A DNA stretch of 64,000 nucleotides from assembly GCA_016713225.1 (NCBI GenBank), contig JADJPO010000002.1:558001-622000 (forward strand), given 5' to 3'. This document shows, one piece after another, positions 31,368 to 39,866 of the stretch. The position numbers were made by a program, and so were the translations under genes. The stretch comes from Kineosporiaceae bacterium (GTDB lineage Bacteria > Actinomycetota > Actinomycetes > Actinomycetales > Kineosporiaceae). Under the pieces are notes generated by a model. That model was not told the DNA's origin. It saw only the letters and a program-made list of their open reading frames with translations, and did no database searches. How positions within the stretch are numbered: the first letter of the stretch is position 1; each line of letters opens with the position of its first letter.

Positions 31368-33518
31368 TTACCGGGACATCGCGGTGGTGTGGGCGACGGG
31401 TCCCAGGTGCTCGCGAACCAGGTGGGGCCAGGTGGCCGGGCGGCCGAACAGCCAGCCCTGCGCCGTGTCGCAGCCCGTGTCGCGCAGCCGTTTCGCCTGG
31501 CTGGAGGTCTCCACACCCTCGGCGGTCACGTGCAGCCCCAGGTCATGGGCGAACGTGATCAGGCCGGACAGGAACGGGGATTGGTCCGTGAGCAGCTCGC
31601 CCTCGACCAGCCCGCTGGCCAGCTTGAGGGTGTGCAGCGGCAGCCGGGGCAGGTAGCCGAGATTGGAGTACCCGGTGCCGAAGTCGTCGATCGCGATCCG
31701 CACGTCGGTGTCGGCCAGTGCGGTCAGGGCCTCGACCGCCCTGCCGCCCGGGTCGAGCAGGGCGCTCTCGGTGAGTTCGAGCTGCAGCAGGTGCCCCGGC
31801 AGGCCCGAGGCCCGCAGTGCCTCGCCGACGTCGTCCACCAGGCCCGGCTCCCAGGTCTGACGCATCGCGACATTGACGCTGACGAACAGCGCGTCGCCGG
31901 GGTGACCGCGGTTCCATCGCGCCACCTGTGCACAGGCCTGCTGCAGGACGTGACGTCCCAACGGCACGATCGCGCCCGTCTCCTCCGCGAGATCGACGAA
32001 TCGCTCCGGCTGGAGCCAGCCCAGGTTGGGGTGGTGCCAACGCACCAGCGCCTCGAGGCCTCGGATGCGGCCGTCCCCCAGGTCGACGATCGGCTGGTAG
32101 TGGACGGCGAACTCGCCGGCGTCCAGCGCCGGGACCAGCGTGGCGGCCAGGGAGTACCGGGCGAGTTCCCGGGCGTTGCGTTCGGCGTCGAACGTCGCCC
32201 ATCGATTGCGGCCCTCGGCCTTGGCCCAGTACAGCGTGGCGTCCGCCGCGCGCAGGACGTCGGCGGGCGTGGTCTCCTCGACCCGGGTCTCGACCACTCC
32301 CATGCTCGCCGAGACGCGCAGGTCGTGACCGAGGACGTGGGCCGGCCGGGCGAGCGCTTCGAGCACCGAGTCGGCGAGTTCGGTGAGGGCGTTCTCGGGT
32401 GGGTCGACCACCAGGATCACGAACTCATCGCCCCCCATCCTCGCGGCGAGGTGTCCGCGAGCCGAGACCTCGTCACTCAGGCGCCGGGCGATGAGCACCA
32501 GCAACTCGTCACCGACGTGGTGACCGAGCGTGTCGTTGATGATCTTGAAGCGATCCAGGTCGAGATAGCAGATCCCGATCCGGCTGCCCGGGGTGGCGAA
32601 GGCGGTCGAGAGACGTTCCTGGAAGAGCGCGCGGTTCGGCAACTGGGTGAGGGGGTCGTGAACCGCCTGGTAGCGCAACTCCTCCTGCAATCGGCGGCGT
32701 GCGGTGATGTCCTCGACCATGGCCACGGTGAACTGCGGCGTGCCGTCGCGGTCGCGCATCAACGATGCCGTGAGCTCGGTCCAGACCTGATGACCGTCCT
32801 TGTGCCGGTAGCGCTTCTGCATCCGTGCCACGTCGCGGCGTCCGGCGATGATCTCCTCGTAGACCTCCCACATGCCCTGGGCGTCGTCCGGGTCGACGAA
32901 GTCGGACACCGAGAGCCGGCAGAACTCCTCGACCGTGTAGCCGAGCATGGCCGCGAACGACTGATTGGCGTCGACGATCCGTCCGCCGAGGTCGGCGATG
33001 CCGATGCCGACGGCGGCGTCGGTGAAGATCGTGCGGAACCGGGCCTCGCTGACCCGCATGGCCTCCTCGGCCTGGCGGCGGGCCTCGGCCTCGGCTCGGC
33101 GCACGGCCTCCTGCTCGGCCAGGACGCGGCGCCGGGCGGCGTCGACATACCCGTCGAACACGGCCCCGAGGACGAGCGTGGTGGCGTGGTCGCCCGCCGT
33201 CGAGCCGTGCGCCCGGGTCAGGGCGGGTAGGTGGGTGGCCAAGGCGGTCGTGGTCGCGGGGATCACCACGTCGGCGATCAGGCCGGTCTGGACCATACGT
33301 CGTCCCACGCCTCGGGCCGCCTCGAGATCGGGTGGTTCGGCCGCCACCGCGCGGATCAGCTGGTCGGCCGCGGTACGCAGGAACACCCGCAACTCCCGGG
33401 GGGACATCGGCAGGTACACAGCGCGTGCCAGACCGTCGGCCCAGTGCGAGATCAGGGCCGTTCGCAGTATGGCGGCCCCATCACCCGAGAGCGCGGACGC
33501 GGGGAACCCGGCGGTCAC
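31368..33518 (-). CDS. PAS-GGDEF-EAL cyclic-di-GMP turnover protein
   Basis: The 716-residue protein starts at GTG 33518. Residues 1-140 form a helical N-terminal domain without recognised family, followed by a coiled coil (AEQEAVRRAEAEARRQAEEAMR). A PAS domain (about 150-275) ends with FTVAMVEDITARRRLQEEL. The GGDEF domain (285-445) keeps GGDEF near 362 and DLDRFKIINDTLGH. The EAL domain (460-705) keeps EAL near 489, and also DDFGTGYSNLGYL and AEGVET. Both active sites look intact, so it could make and degrade c-di-GMP, with PAS sensing deciding the direction. No membrane helix is seen. It is convergent with the molybdoenzyme and divergent from the methyltransferase gene. Confidence 0.95.
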   Translation of the reverse strand: MTAGFPASALSGDGAAILRTALISHWADGLARAVYLPMSPRELRVFLRTAADQLIRAVAAEPPDLEAARGVGRRMVQTGLIADVVIPATTTALATHLPALTRAHGSTAGDHATTLVLGAVFDGYVDAARRRVLAEQEAVRRAEAEARRQAEEAMRVSEARFRTIFTDAAVGIGIADLGGRIVDANQSFAAMLGYTVEEFCRLSVSDFVDPDDAQGMWEVYEEIIAGRRDVARMQKRYRHKDGHQVWTELTASLMRDRDGTPQFTVAMVEDITARRRLQEELRYQAVHDPLTQLPNRALFQERLSTAFATPGSRIGICYLDLDRFKIINDTLGHHVGDELLVLIARRLSDEVSARGHLAARMGGDEFVILVVDPPENALTELADSVLEALARPAHVLGHDLRVSASMGVVETRVEETTPADVLRAADATLYWAKAEGRNRWATFDAERNARELARYSLAATLVPALDAGEFAVHYQPIVDLGDGRIRGLEALVRWHHPNLGWLQPERFVDLAEETGAIVPLGRHVLQQACAQVARWNRGHPGDALFVSVNVAMRQTWEPGLVDDVGEALRASGLPGHLLQLELTESALLDPGGRAVEALTALADTDVRIAIDDFGTGYSNLGYLPRLPLHTLKLASGLVEGELLTDQSPFLSGLITFAHDLGLHVTAEGVETSSQAKRLRDTGCDTAQGWLFGRPATWPHLVREHLGPVAHTTAMSR

Positions 33519-33644
33519 GAGGTGATCTTACGGCCAAAACGGCCTAATCCAGCTTTGGTGATTCCACGGGACGATTCGCCTCGCTAGGTTGGTTCGGCCA
33601 GCTCAGGCGTCACATCACGGACGACGGACCCCGAGGAGATCTCC

Positions 33645-34454
33645 ATGAGCCAGCCGACCTGGGCCGACGGCCTCGATCCGCTCGACATCCAGCGACCCAG
33701 CGGAGCCCGCGTCTACGACTACTTCCTGGGCGGTGCGCACAACTTCGAGGCCGATCGAGAACTGGCCGAGGCGCTCACTCGCATGTCACCGAACATCGGC
33801 GACACCATGCGCGCCAACCGGGCGTTCCTGCGCCGCGTGGTGAACTTCCTCTGCGACGCCGGGATCACCCAGTTCCTCGACATCGGCTCGGGCATCCCGA
33901 CCGTCGGCAACGTGCACGAGGTCGCCCAGCAGGCCAATCCGGCGAGTCGAGTGGTCTACGTGGACCTCGACCCGGTCGCGGTCTCCCACAGCCGGGCAAT
34001 GCTGATCGACACCCCGAACACCACGGTGATCCAGGCCGACGCCCGCGACACGGCGACCATCCTCGATCATCCTCAGACCCGGGAGCTGCTCGATTTCGAC
34101 GCCCCGATCGCGCTGCTGTTGCTGGGGGTGCTGCACTTCATCCCCGACGAGGACGACCCGGCCGGGATCGTCGCTCGGCTGCGACGGGTCCTGGCACCCG
34201 GCAGCTATGTGGCGCTGGTGAACGTCACCCACGAGGACCAGCCTCCCGAGGTCATCGAGGGGCAGAAGCTCTCCAACCGCACCAGCACCCCGATCTACCT
34301 GCGCTCGCGGGCGGAGCTGACCGCGCAGTTCGACGGCCTGCCACTGGTCGAGCCGGGCCTGGTGCACCTGCCGCTGTGGCGTCCGGACGGCCCATTGGAC
34401 GCCGGCGATCGGCCCGAGCGGTACGGCGCGCTGGCCGGGGTGGCCCGGATCTAA
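33645..34454 (+). CDS. SAM-dependent methyltransferase of the DUF574 (Methyltransf_19) family
   Basis: The 269-residue protein begins with IQRPSGARVYDYFLGGAHNFEADRELAEAL, the hallmark N-terminus of this family, in which the Tyr-Asp-Tyr-Leu-Gly-Gly segment closes the active site. The SAM loop FLDIGSGIPTVGNVHEV is near residues 79-95, followed by VVYVDLDPVAVSHSRAML and ADARD. A hydrophobic LLLGVLHFIPDED is the strand-4 region. The family is abundant in actinomycetes, often many copies per genome, with unknown acceptors. GAGGAGAT lies 6 nt before the ATG. Length is normal and no defect is seen. Confidence 0.9.
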   Translation: MSQPTWADGLDPLDIQRPSGARVYDYFLGGAHNFEADRELAEALTRMSPNIGDTMRANRAFLRRVVNFLCDAGITQFLDIGSGIPTVGNVHEVAQQANPASRVVYVDLDPVAVSHSRAMLIDTPNTTVIQADARDTATILDHPQTRELLDFDAPIALLLLGVLHFIPDEDDPAGIVARLRRVLAPGSYVALVNVTHEDQPPEVIEGQKLSNRTSTPIYLRSRAELTAQFDGLPLVEPGLVHLPLWRPDGPLDAGDRPERYGALAGVARI

Positions 34455-34521
34455 GGAACTCTCGACCCGGTCTTGACATCACCTTGGCGCAAGCCGGGCC
34501 GGGGGCTGAGACGGTGAGGGC

Positions 34522-35316
34522 ATGGCGTTCCCTGGTTCGAACCGGCCCGGTGTCCTGATTGCGGTGGTGGCTGCTGCCGCCGGTCTGGCCGGGGGGACGG
34601 TGCTCGCCACGGTCGGGTTCCTGCCCGGCTCGTCCTCGCTGCGGACTGCGCAGTCCGCAGGTCAGGTCTCGCCGGATCCGAACGCCCCTTCGCAGGCTGC
34701 CCCGGCGGCCTCGCCCGCGACGGTGACTCGGCTCCAGGCGAGCCCGTCGAGCAGTCCGGTCACCTCGACGGCGCCCGTCCGGAAGGCGTCACCGCGCCCG
34801 ACCGCGGCCCAGCGCACTCCTCAGGCAGCCAAGCCGAAGACGACGCCCAAACCCACGAAACAGCCCACGAAACCGCCTACGAAGAAGCCCACGCAGAAGC
34901 CCACCGTCACGACACCGCCCGCAGCCCCGGCGTCCTCGGACGCTCGAGAGGTGTTGCGGTTGACCAACATCGAACGGGCCAACGCAGGCTGCCCCGCCCT
35001 GACCTGGAACTCGCGCCTGGCCACCGCTGCCCAGCGCCACAGCGCCGACATGGCAGCCAACAACTACTTCGAGCACACCAGCCAGGACGGGCGCTCACCG
35101 TTCCAGCGGATGAAGGACGCGGGCTACAGCTACAGCGCGGCCGCCGAGAACATCGCCGCGGGGCAGCGCTCGCCGGCATCGGTCATGGGCAGCTGGATGA
35201 ACAGTGCCGGCCACCGGGCCAACATCCTCAACTGCGGGCTGAAGGAACTCGGCGTCGGGGTCGCCACCGGCGGCTCGTACGGCATCTATTGGACGCAGAA
35301 CTTCGGCACGCCCTGA
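34522..35316 (+). CDS. Secreted CAP-domain (SCP/PR-1-like) protein
   Basis: The 264-residue protein has a signal or anchor helix at residues 11-33 (LIAVVAAAAGLAGGTVLATVGFL). A low-complexity linker rich in Ser, Pro, Thr and Lys follows to about 135, with KPT/KPP repeats (PKPTKQPTKPPTKKPTQKPT) that suggest a wall-spanning segment. The CAP domain (140-264) keeps LTNIERANAGCPALTWN, a HSADMAANNYFEHTSQDG motif with His and Glu, AENIAAGQ, SAGHRANILNC and YWTQNFG. Bacterial CAP proteins of this form are secreted; some bind lipids or have been linked to cell-wall function, but the reaction is unsettled. It follows the methyltransferase by 67 bp. Confidence 0.9.
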   Translation: MAFPGSNRPGVLIAVVAAAAGLAGGTVLATVGFLPGSSSLRTAQSAGQVSPDPNAPSQAAPAASPATVTRLQASPSSSPVTSTAPVRKASPRPTAAQRTPQAAKPKTTPKPTKQPTKPPTKKPTQKPTVTTPPAAPASSDAREVLRLTNIERANAGCPALTWNSRLATAAQRHSADMAANNYFEHTSQDGRSPFQRMKDAGYSYSAAAENIAAGQRSPASVMGSWMNSAGHRANILNCGLKELGVGVATGGSYGIYWTQNFGTP

Positions 35317-35342
35317 TCTGTGCCGCCGGTCATTGCTGCCGG

Positions 35343-35376
35343 TCGGTGCTGGTCAGTCGGTGCTGGTCAGTGCTGG
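35343..35376. repeat. 14-bp tandem repeat across the uspA stop
   Basis: TCGGTGCTGGTCAG occurs at 35343-35356 and again at 35357-35370, followed by TGCTGG. The minus-strand uspA stop codon (35367-35369) lies inside the copy. It is one of three places in this window where a gene end has been duplicated. Confidence 0.7.
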
Positions 35377-36669
35377 TTCTTGGGATGCCTCACGATCACC
35401 ACGGGGCACTGGGCGTGGGCTGCCACTCGCTGGCTCACCGAACCGATGAGCGCCCCGACGAAGCCGCCGTGCCCATGTGAGCCGACCACGATCAGGTCCC
35501 CAGGCCCGGCCAGATCGATCAGGGCGTTGGCCGGATTTCCCTCGACCAGGTGGCGGTGCACGAGTTGGGCCTCCTGGGGGCCGAGCGCCTCGACGAGGGC
35601 GGCGTCCAGGATCTTGCCCGCCTCGGTCGCATAGTCGGCCCCGGGGGAGATCATCCAAACGTCCCCGTAGCCCCCCGGAACCCACCAGGCGGTGACGGCG
35701 TGAAGTTCCGCGCCGCGAAGGCTGGCCTCGGTGACCGCCCAGGTCAGTGCCTCCCGGGACCGCGCCGACCCGTCGATGCCGACGATGACCCGACGGGTGC
35801 GATCGTGCTGCTGCGATGCGCTCTGATCCGACGTGCTCATGGCTCCTCCTCGATGCCTTCAGCGTGGCACGGTGTCGCGCGTGGCGCGTGAGTCCAAGGG
35901 CCGCTTGGACGTGCTCTGCTAGGGGGCGAGGTGGAGTCTTCCGGGGCCGGGTCAGATCGGGGATGCTGCCGGGATCCACCAGGACGGCGCGTGCGACATC
36001 GAGCAATTTGAGGTTTCGCTGCCGGGCGTAGCTGCGCAGCGCGACGAAGGCGCTGTCGACGTCCACCCCATGGGTGCGAGCGAGGGCGCCCTTGGCCTGC
36101 TCGATGATCACTCGGCTGTTCAGCGCGCCCTGCAACTGCTCGGCGAGCATCTCGGCGCGGTGCACGGCCTGCTCTTGCAGCAGTCCGATGGTGGCGACGT
36201 CGGCCAAGGCCTGGACGACCGTGATCTCGTCGGCGTCCAGAACCCCGGCATGGGTGCCGAACAGGTTCAGCGCCCCGATCACCTTGTTGCGCAGTCGCAG
36301 CGGGATGGCGTGCACGGAACGGAATCCCAGGCGTGTGGCATGGGGAGCGAAGGTCGGCCATCTCTCGGTGGCCAGCGGTAGATCGGCATTCACCACCGGG
36401 TGCCCGCTGAGATAGGCATCGAGGCATGGGCCGTCGTGGTGTTGGAGTTGGAAGAGTTCGAGCAGTCGGGTCCGTTCGTCGGAGGCGGCCATGAACTGCA
36501 GCTGGCCGTGGGCATCGGCCAACAACAGGCCGACGGCGGCGACGTCGACGAGCTCGGTTGTCCGAACGGTCACGTTGCGCAAGAACTCGATCAGGTCGAA
36601 GTCGTCCACCAAGGTGTCCGCGACCTCGACGAAGACCTCGGCCAGTCGTTCTCGTGACACCGTCGGCAT
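35353..36669 (-). CDS. GAF-ANTAR RNA-binding regulator, reading frame runs past its normal end
   Basis: From ATG 36669 (GGGAGG at 5 nt) residues 20-165 form a GAF domain (VDVAAVGLLLADAHGQLQFMAAS, GPCLDAYLSGHPVVNADL). Residues 172-232 form an ANTAR domain (LQGALNSRVIIEQAKGALARTHGVDVDSAFVALRSYARQRNLKLLDVARAVL). ANTAR domains bind paired hairpins in nascent RNA and prevent termination. Family proteins are about 240-250 residues, but here the frame continues to 35353, 438 residues in all, and its last 190 codons overlap uspA in another frame. Deleting one base from GGGGG at 35922-35926 would create a TAG after RKTPPRP (35919-35921), giving the expected length. So the C-terminal part is probably not real protein. 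Confidence 0.75.
   Translation of the reverse strand: MPTVSRERLAEVFVEVADTLVDDFDLIEFLRNVTVRTTELVDVAAVGLLLADAHGQLQFMAASDERTRLLELFQLQHHDGPCLDAYLSGHPVVNADLPLATERWPTFAPHATRLGFRSVHAIPLRLRNKVIGALNLFGTHAGVLDADEITVVQALADVATIGLLQEQAVHRAEMLAEQLQGALNSRVIIEQAKGALARTHGVDVDSAFVALRSYARQRNLKLLDVARAVLVDPGSIPDLTRPRKTPPRPLAEHVQAALGLTRHARHRATLKASRRSHEHVGSERIAAARSHPSGHRRHRRVGAVPGGTDLGGHRGQPSRRGTSRRHRLVGSGGLRGRLDDLPRGRLCDRGGQDPGRRPRRGARPPGGPTRAPPPGRGKSGQRPDRSGRAWGPDRGRLTWARRLRRGAHRFGEPASGSPRPVPRGDREASQEPALTSTD
35367..35840 (-). CDS. Universal stress protein (UspA family)
   Basis: The 157-residue protein has one Usp domain of normal length. It begins RRVIVGIDGSARSREALTWAV, with the Asp of strand 1, and ends with the nucleotide-binding signature GSHGHGGFVGALIGSVSQRVAAHAQCPVVIV. 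That fits G-x2-G-x9-G-(S/T) almost exactly, so ATP binding is expected. AGGAGG lies 4 nt before the ATG at 35840, a very strong ribosome site. It is the last gene of a minus-strand run with two GAF-ANTAR regulators and a STAS protein, so it may be an effector of the same stress or redox signal. The whole gene lies inside an out-of-frame continuation of the upstream GAF-ANTAR reading frame. Confidence 0.95.
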   Translation of the reverse strand: MSTSDQSASQQHDRTRRVIVGIDGSARSREALTWAVTEASLRGAELHAVTAWWVPGGYGDVWMISPGADYATEAGKILDAALVEALGPQEAQLVHRHLVEGNPANALIDLAGPGDLIVVGSHGHGGFVGALIGSVSQRVAAHAQCPVVIVRHPKNQH

Positions 36670-36749
36670 CGCGGCCTCCCTTTTGTCGTCCACTGTAGGT
36701 CTGTTGTGGCTCGGTGCTGCCCGGTGCTGCCCGGTGCTGGGGTATCGCA

Positions 36750-37502
36750 TCACGGGCCATCGGATTCCAGCCGGAGCCGGCCCTCGACGACGTCGCGCGC
36801 GACGTCCTGCAGCGGGCGGTCATGGGCGTAGGCGTGGGCGCGCAGCCGGGCCATGGCCTCGGCGAGGCTGACCCCGAGGTCGACCATCGCCATCCCCTGT
36901 GCCCGGTAGATCACGAATTGGGAATCCAGGGCGCGGTCCAGGCCCGCCTCCGTCTGCCCTGGTGGGGCGCCGGCCTGCCCGTGCAGGAGCGTCTCGGCGG
37001 CCACTTCGGCGAACGTCACCGCCTGCTGCAGGCCGACGGCCGTCAGCATGCCCGCAGCGCTGCGGCAGATGTCCAGCACGCCGAGACGGGCAGCCCCGAT
37101 CTGAAGGGGGAAGGCGAACACCGCCCGGGCGCCGCACTCCAGGGCGCCGGCGGCATACCCGGGCCAGCGCGACGCTGCGGTCCGCAGGTCGGGCACCAGG
37201 ACCGGTCGGCGTGAGGCGTACGCATCGATGACCGGCCCCTCGCCGAGCGTGATCTGGAGGTTCTGCAATGCGGGGACGTCGCGTCCGGACGTCGCGGCTG
37301 TCGCGTGCACGCCGGCGGGGGTCATCACGGTGACCGCGGCCCCGGTGGCCGACAGCGCTCGGACCGTCGCGCGGCAGAGCCGGCACAGCCAATCCACCGT
37401 GCCGGTGGCCCGGCCGTGCGGGGCGGCGGACTCCTCGGGCTCGGCCGGTTGCGCGGCGATGAGCGCCTGGACGGCAGCATGCCGGTCGGTCGGACTGATC
37501 AC
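36750..37502 (-). CDS. GAF-ANTAR domain regulator
   Basis: From GTG 37502, overlapping the STAS gene's stop by GTGA, the product has 250 residues. Residues 30-175 form a GAF-like domain (ATVRALSATGAAVTVMTPAGVHATAATS, GEGPVIDAYASRRPVLVPDL, ARAVFAFPLQIGAARLGVLDI), and about 180-240 an ANTAR domain (ALDSQFVIYRAQGMAMVDLGVSLAEAMARLRAHAYAHDRPLQDVARDVV). It should sense a small ligand or redox state and control transcription elongation through RNA binding. Two Cys residues (WLCRLCRATV) lie at the start of the GAF domain and could bind a metal or respond to oxidation, a guess. Translational coupling to STAS suggests a shared signal. Confidence 0.85.
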   Translation of the reverse strand: MISPTDRHAAVQALIAAQPAEPEESAAPHGRATGTVDWLCRLCRATVRALSATGAAVTVMTPAGVHATAATSGRDVPALQNLQITLGEGPVIDAYASRRPVLVPDLRTAASRWPGYAAGALECGARAVFAFPLQIGAARLGVLDICRSAAGMLTAVGLQQAVTFAEVAAETLLHGQAGAPPGQTEAGLDRALDSQFVIYRAQGMAMVDLGVSLAEAMARLRAHAYAHDRPLQDVARDVVEGRLRLESDGP

Positions 37503-37834
37503 CGGTGAGCCGGCGATTCGCCGTCCGCCAGGATGTGCAGACTCGCCTCGACCCCGGCGAGTTCGATCAGCCGTTGTGCTGCTCCGTGCACGCCCCGTAG
37601 ACACAGGTGATCAGTGAGCAGATTGCGGGCGCGCATGATGGGATGCAGCCCCACGCAGTCCATGAAGGTCACCTCGGACAAGTCCAGGATCAGACCGTCA
37701 CCCGGATGCTGAGCGACGGTCCGATCGATCCGGACGTCGAGGTCGGGGCCCGTGGCGAGGTCCAGGTCGCCGATGACGAACAGCGTCCACCAAGGGGTGA
37801 CCGCGACGTCCACGAGGAGAGCGGTGGTGCTCAT
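37499..37834 (-). CDS. STAS-domain protein (anti-sigma factor antagonist-like), no phosphorylatable Ser
   Basis: The 111-residue protein is a single STAS domain: LFVIGDLDLATGPDLDVRIDRTV, then DGLILDLSEVTFMDCVGLHPIMRAR. In SpoIIAA-type antagonists the Asp of the VTFMD motif is followed by the Ser that an anti-sigma kinase phosphorylates. Here D59 is followed by C60, so classical phosphorylation is not possible. It may bind its partner constitutively, or the Cys may be redox-sensitive. The ATG 37834 is chosen because GGGAGG lies 7 nt upstream; a longer frame begins further up without a ribosome site. It heads the STAS/GAF-ANTAR/GAF-ANTAR/UspA run. Upstream 37835-38104 is a divergent intergenic region in which I see no gene. 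Confidence 0.85.
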   Translation of the reverse strand: MSTTALLVDVAVTPWWTLFVIGDLDLATGPDLDVRIDRTVAQHPGDGLILDLSEVTFMDCVGLHPIMRARNLLTDHLCLRGVHGAAQRLIELAGVEASLHILADGESPAHR

Positions 37835-38104
37835 GGCAACCGCCTCCCGGGCACAAGAGAGCCTCTTGCGCATCACCGGGTCCGGGGCGACACGTGGGGT
37901 GAACAGGTCGGAATGCCTGCCGCAGCATCTCGGGCATCTCGACCGTGCACCTGATCACCTTGATGCTACGGCGCTGACCCGTCTTCCACCAGGGCCACCG
38001 AGGGTCGTCCGCCATGCGCTGACGCGCATCTCGAGCCCTGGCTCGCCCATCATTGCCGCCTATGCTGAGCCGTTTCGGCAGCCTGAAGCGAGAGGTGGTG
38101 CCCG

Positions 38105-39823
38105 GTGGGCATGGATCGATCGGCAGCGCGTGAGCCCGCGACCGGTCCGGCAGATCTGGTCATCACGCGGGCGCGAGTGCGGTGTTCCCCCACCCTGGAC
38201 GGCGCGCCGAGTGGCTGGGCCACAGGCCTGGCCGTGCGGGGCGACCGCATCATGGCGCTGGGGGACGCCGCGACGATGGCCGAGTGGGTCGGTCCCCGAA
38301 CCCGCGTCGTCGACGCCCCGGATCGATTGGTCGTACCGGGCTTTCAGGATGCTCACGTCCATGCACCGTTCGCCGGTCGCAACCGGCTACGGGTCTGGCT
38401 GAACGATCTCGAGGGCAAGGCTGCCTACCTCGACGCCGTGGCTGCCTACGCCGGAGCGCACCCCGACCAGGAGTGGATCATCGGCGGTGGGTGGGCCATG
38501 GAGTACTTCCCCGGCGGAACGCCGCGCCGCGAGGACCTGGATGCCGTCGTCCCGGACCGGCCGGTTTTCCTGTTCAACCGGGACGTCCACGGTGCCTGGG
38601 TGAACAGCCGGGCGCTCGAGCTCGGGGGCATCGGCCGCGACACCCCCGACCCGGCCGACGGCCGCATCGAGCGGGATCCGGTCACGGGTGAGCCGACCGG
38701 CACCCTGCACGAGGGTGCGGCCTACGCCTTCAACGACACCGTCGTGCCCACTCCGACGGCCACCGAATGGCAGGACGCCGTGCTCGAGGGGCAGGCGTTC
38801 CTGCACCGCCTGGGCATCACGGGGTGGCAGGACGCGTGGGTGATCCCGGGCACCCTGGAGGCCTACCGCGCTCTGGCGGCCGATGGCCGGTTGACCGGAC
38901 GGGTGGTGGGGGCGCTGTGGTGGGACCGGCATCGCGGCCTGGATCAGATCGACGACCTCCTGGCCCAACGGGAGCGGGCGCTCGGTGCGGCCCAGCAGGC
39001 CGGCTCCGGCGTGGCCGGGTTCTTCCCGACCACGGTCAAGATCATGACGGACGGCGTGCTGGAGAACTACACCGGCGCCCTGCTCGAGCCGTACTGCGAC
39101 GGATGCGGTGGTCACACCGACAACCGCGGCTTGTCCTACGTCGATCGGGAGCTGTTGATCGAGGCGGTCACCGCGCTGGACGGCCACGGCTTCCAGGTGC
39201 ACCTGCACGCCATCGGTGACCGGGCGGTGCGCCATGGGCTCGACGCGATCGAGGCGGCCCGGTCGGTGCACGGCGACCATGACCGGCGTCATCACATCGC
39301 GCATCTGCAGATCGTGCAGCCGGACGACCTGGCCCGCTTCGCCGCCCTCGGCGTCGTCGCCAACTGCCAGACCTACTGGGCTCAGTCGGAGCCGCAGATG
39401 GACGAGCTGACCATCCCGTTCCTGGGTGCCGATCGGGCTCGGTTGCAGTACCCGTTCGAGACCATCCGGGCGGCCGGTGCGCGTCTGGCGATGGGCAGCG
39501 ACTGGTCGGTGACCACGGCGAACCCGTTGGAGCAGCTGGAGGTTGCCGTCACGCGGATCGACCCGGAGCACCGCGACAACGCTGCGTTCCTGCCCGAGCA
39601 GCGGCTCTCCCTGGCCGATGCCGTCGACGCCTTCACGGCGGGCTCGGCCTACGTCAACCACGACGACGAGGCCGGGGCGATCCGGGTGGGCGCACGGGCC
39701 GATCTGGCGATGCTCGACGTCGACGTGTTCGCCGACGGGTTCGCCGCGGGCGGGAGGGCGCCGCTGGCGGATGCCACGGTGCAGCTGACCGTGGCGAGCG
39801 GGCGCGTGGTCCACGAGATCTGA
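38105..39823 (+). CDS. Amidohydrolase family 3 protein (YtcJ-like)
   Basis: The 572-residue protein starts at GTG 38105 (GAGAGG about 8 nt upstream; ATG 38111 is also possible). An N-terminal beta-sandwich strand (ITRARVRCSPTLDG) is followed by VVPGFQDAHVHAPF with the HxH metal ligands near residues 81-83. A carboxylated-Lys region follows in the barrel, then GFQVHLHAIGDRAVRHGLDAI and HHIAHLQIVQPDDLARF supply further His, and MGSDWSVT near 465 supplies Asp. The C-terminus returns to the sandwich (GARADLAMLDVDVF). YtcJ-type enzymes hydrolyse amides or formamides of unknown nature. It stands alone between a divergent stress cluster and a convergent HNH gene. Confidence 0.9.
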   Translation: MGMDRSAAREPATGPADLVITRARVRCSPTLDGAPSGWATGLAVRGDRIMALGDAATMAEWVGPRTRVVDAPDRLVVPGFQDAHVHAPFAGRNRLRVWLNDLEGKAAYLDAVAAYAGAHPDQEWIIGGGWAMEYFPGGTPRREDLDAVVPDRPVFLFNRDVHGAWVNSRALELGGIGRDTPDPADGRIERDPVTGEPTGTLHEGAAYAFNDTVVPTPTATEWQDAVLEGQAFLHRLGITGWQDAWVIPGTLEAYRALAADGRLTGRVVGALWWDRHRGLDQIDDLLAQRERALGAAQQAGSGVAGFFPTTVKIMTDGVLENYTGALLEPYCDGCGGHTDNRGLSYVDRELLIEAVTALDGHGFQVHLHAIGDRAVRHGLDAIEAARSVHGDHDRRHHIAHLQIVQPDDLARFAALGVVANCQTYWAQSEPQMDELTIPFLGADRARLQYPFETIRAAGARLAMGSDWSVTTANPLEQLEVAVTRIDPEHRDNAAFLPEQRLSLADAVDAFTAGSAYVNHDDEAGAIRVGARADLAMLDVDVFADGFAAGGRAPLADATVQLTVASGRVVHEI

Positions 39824-39866
39824 GGCGCGTGAGTGACCAGACGCATGGCCACCCCAGGCTGCGGCG

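Noticed and set aside
36711..36740. Tandem CGGTGCTGCC copies between the two GAF-ANTAR genes as a regulatory array
   Set aside because: Only two to three short copies, no link to a promoter or stem; likely simple slippage.
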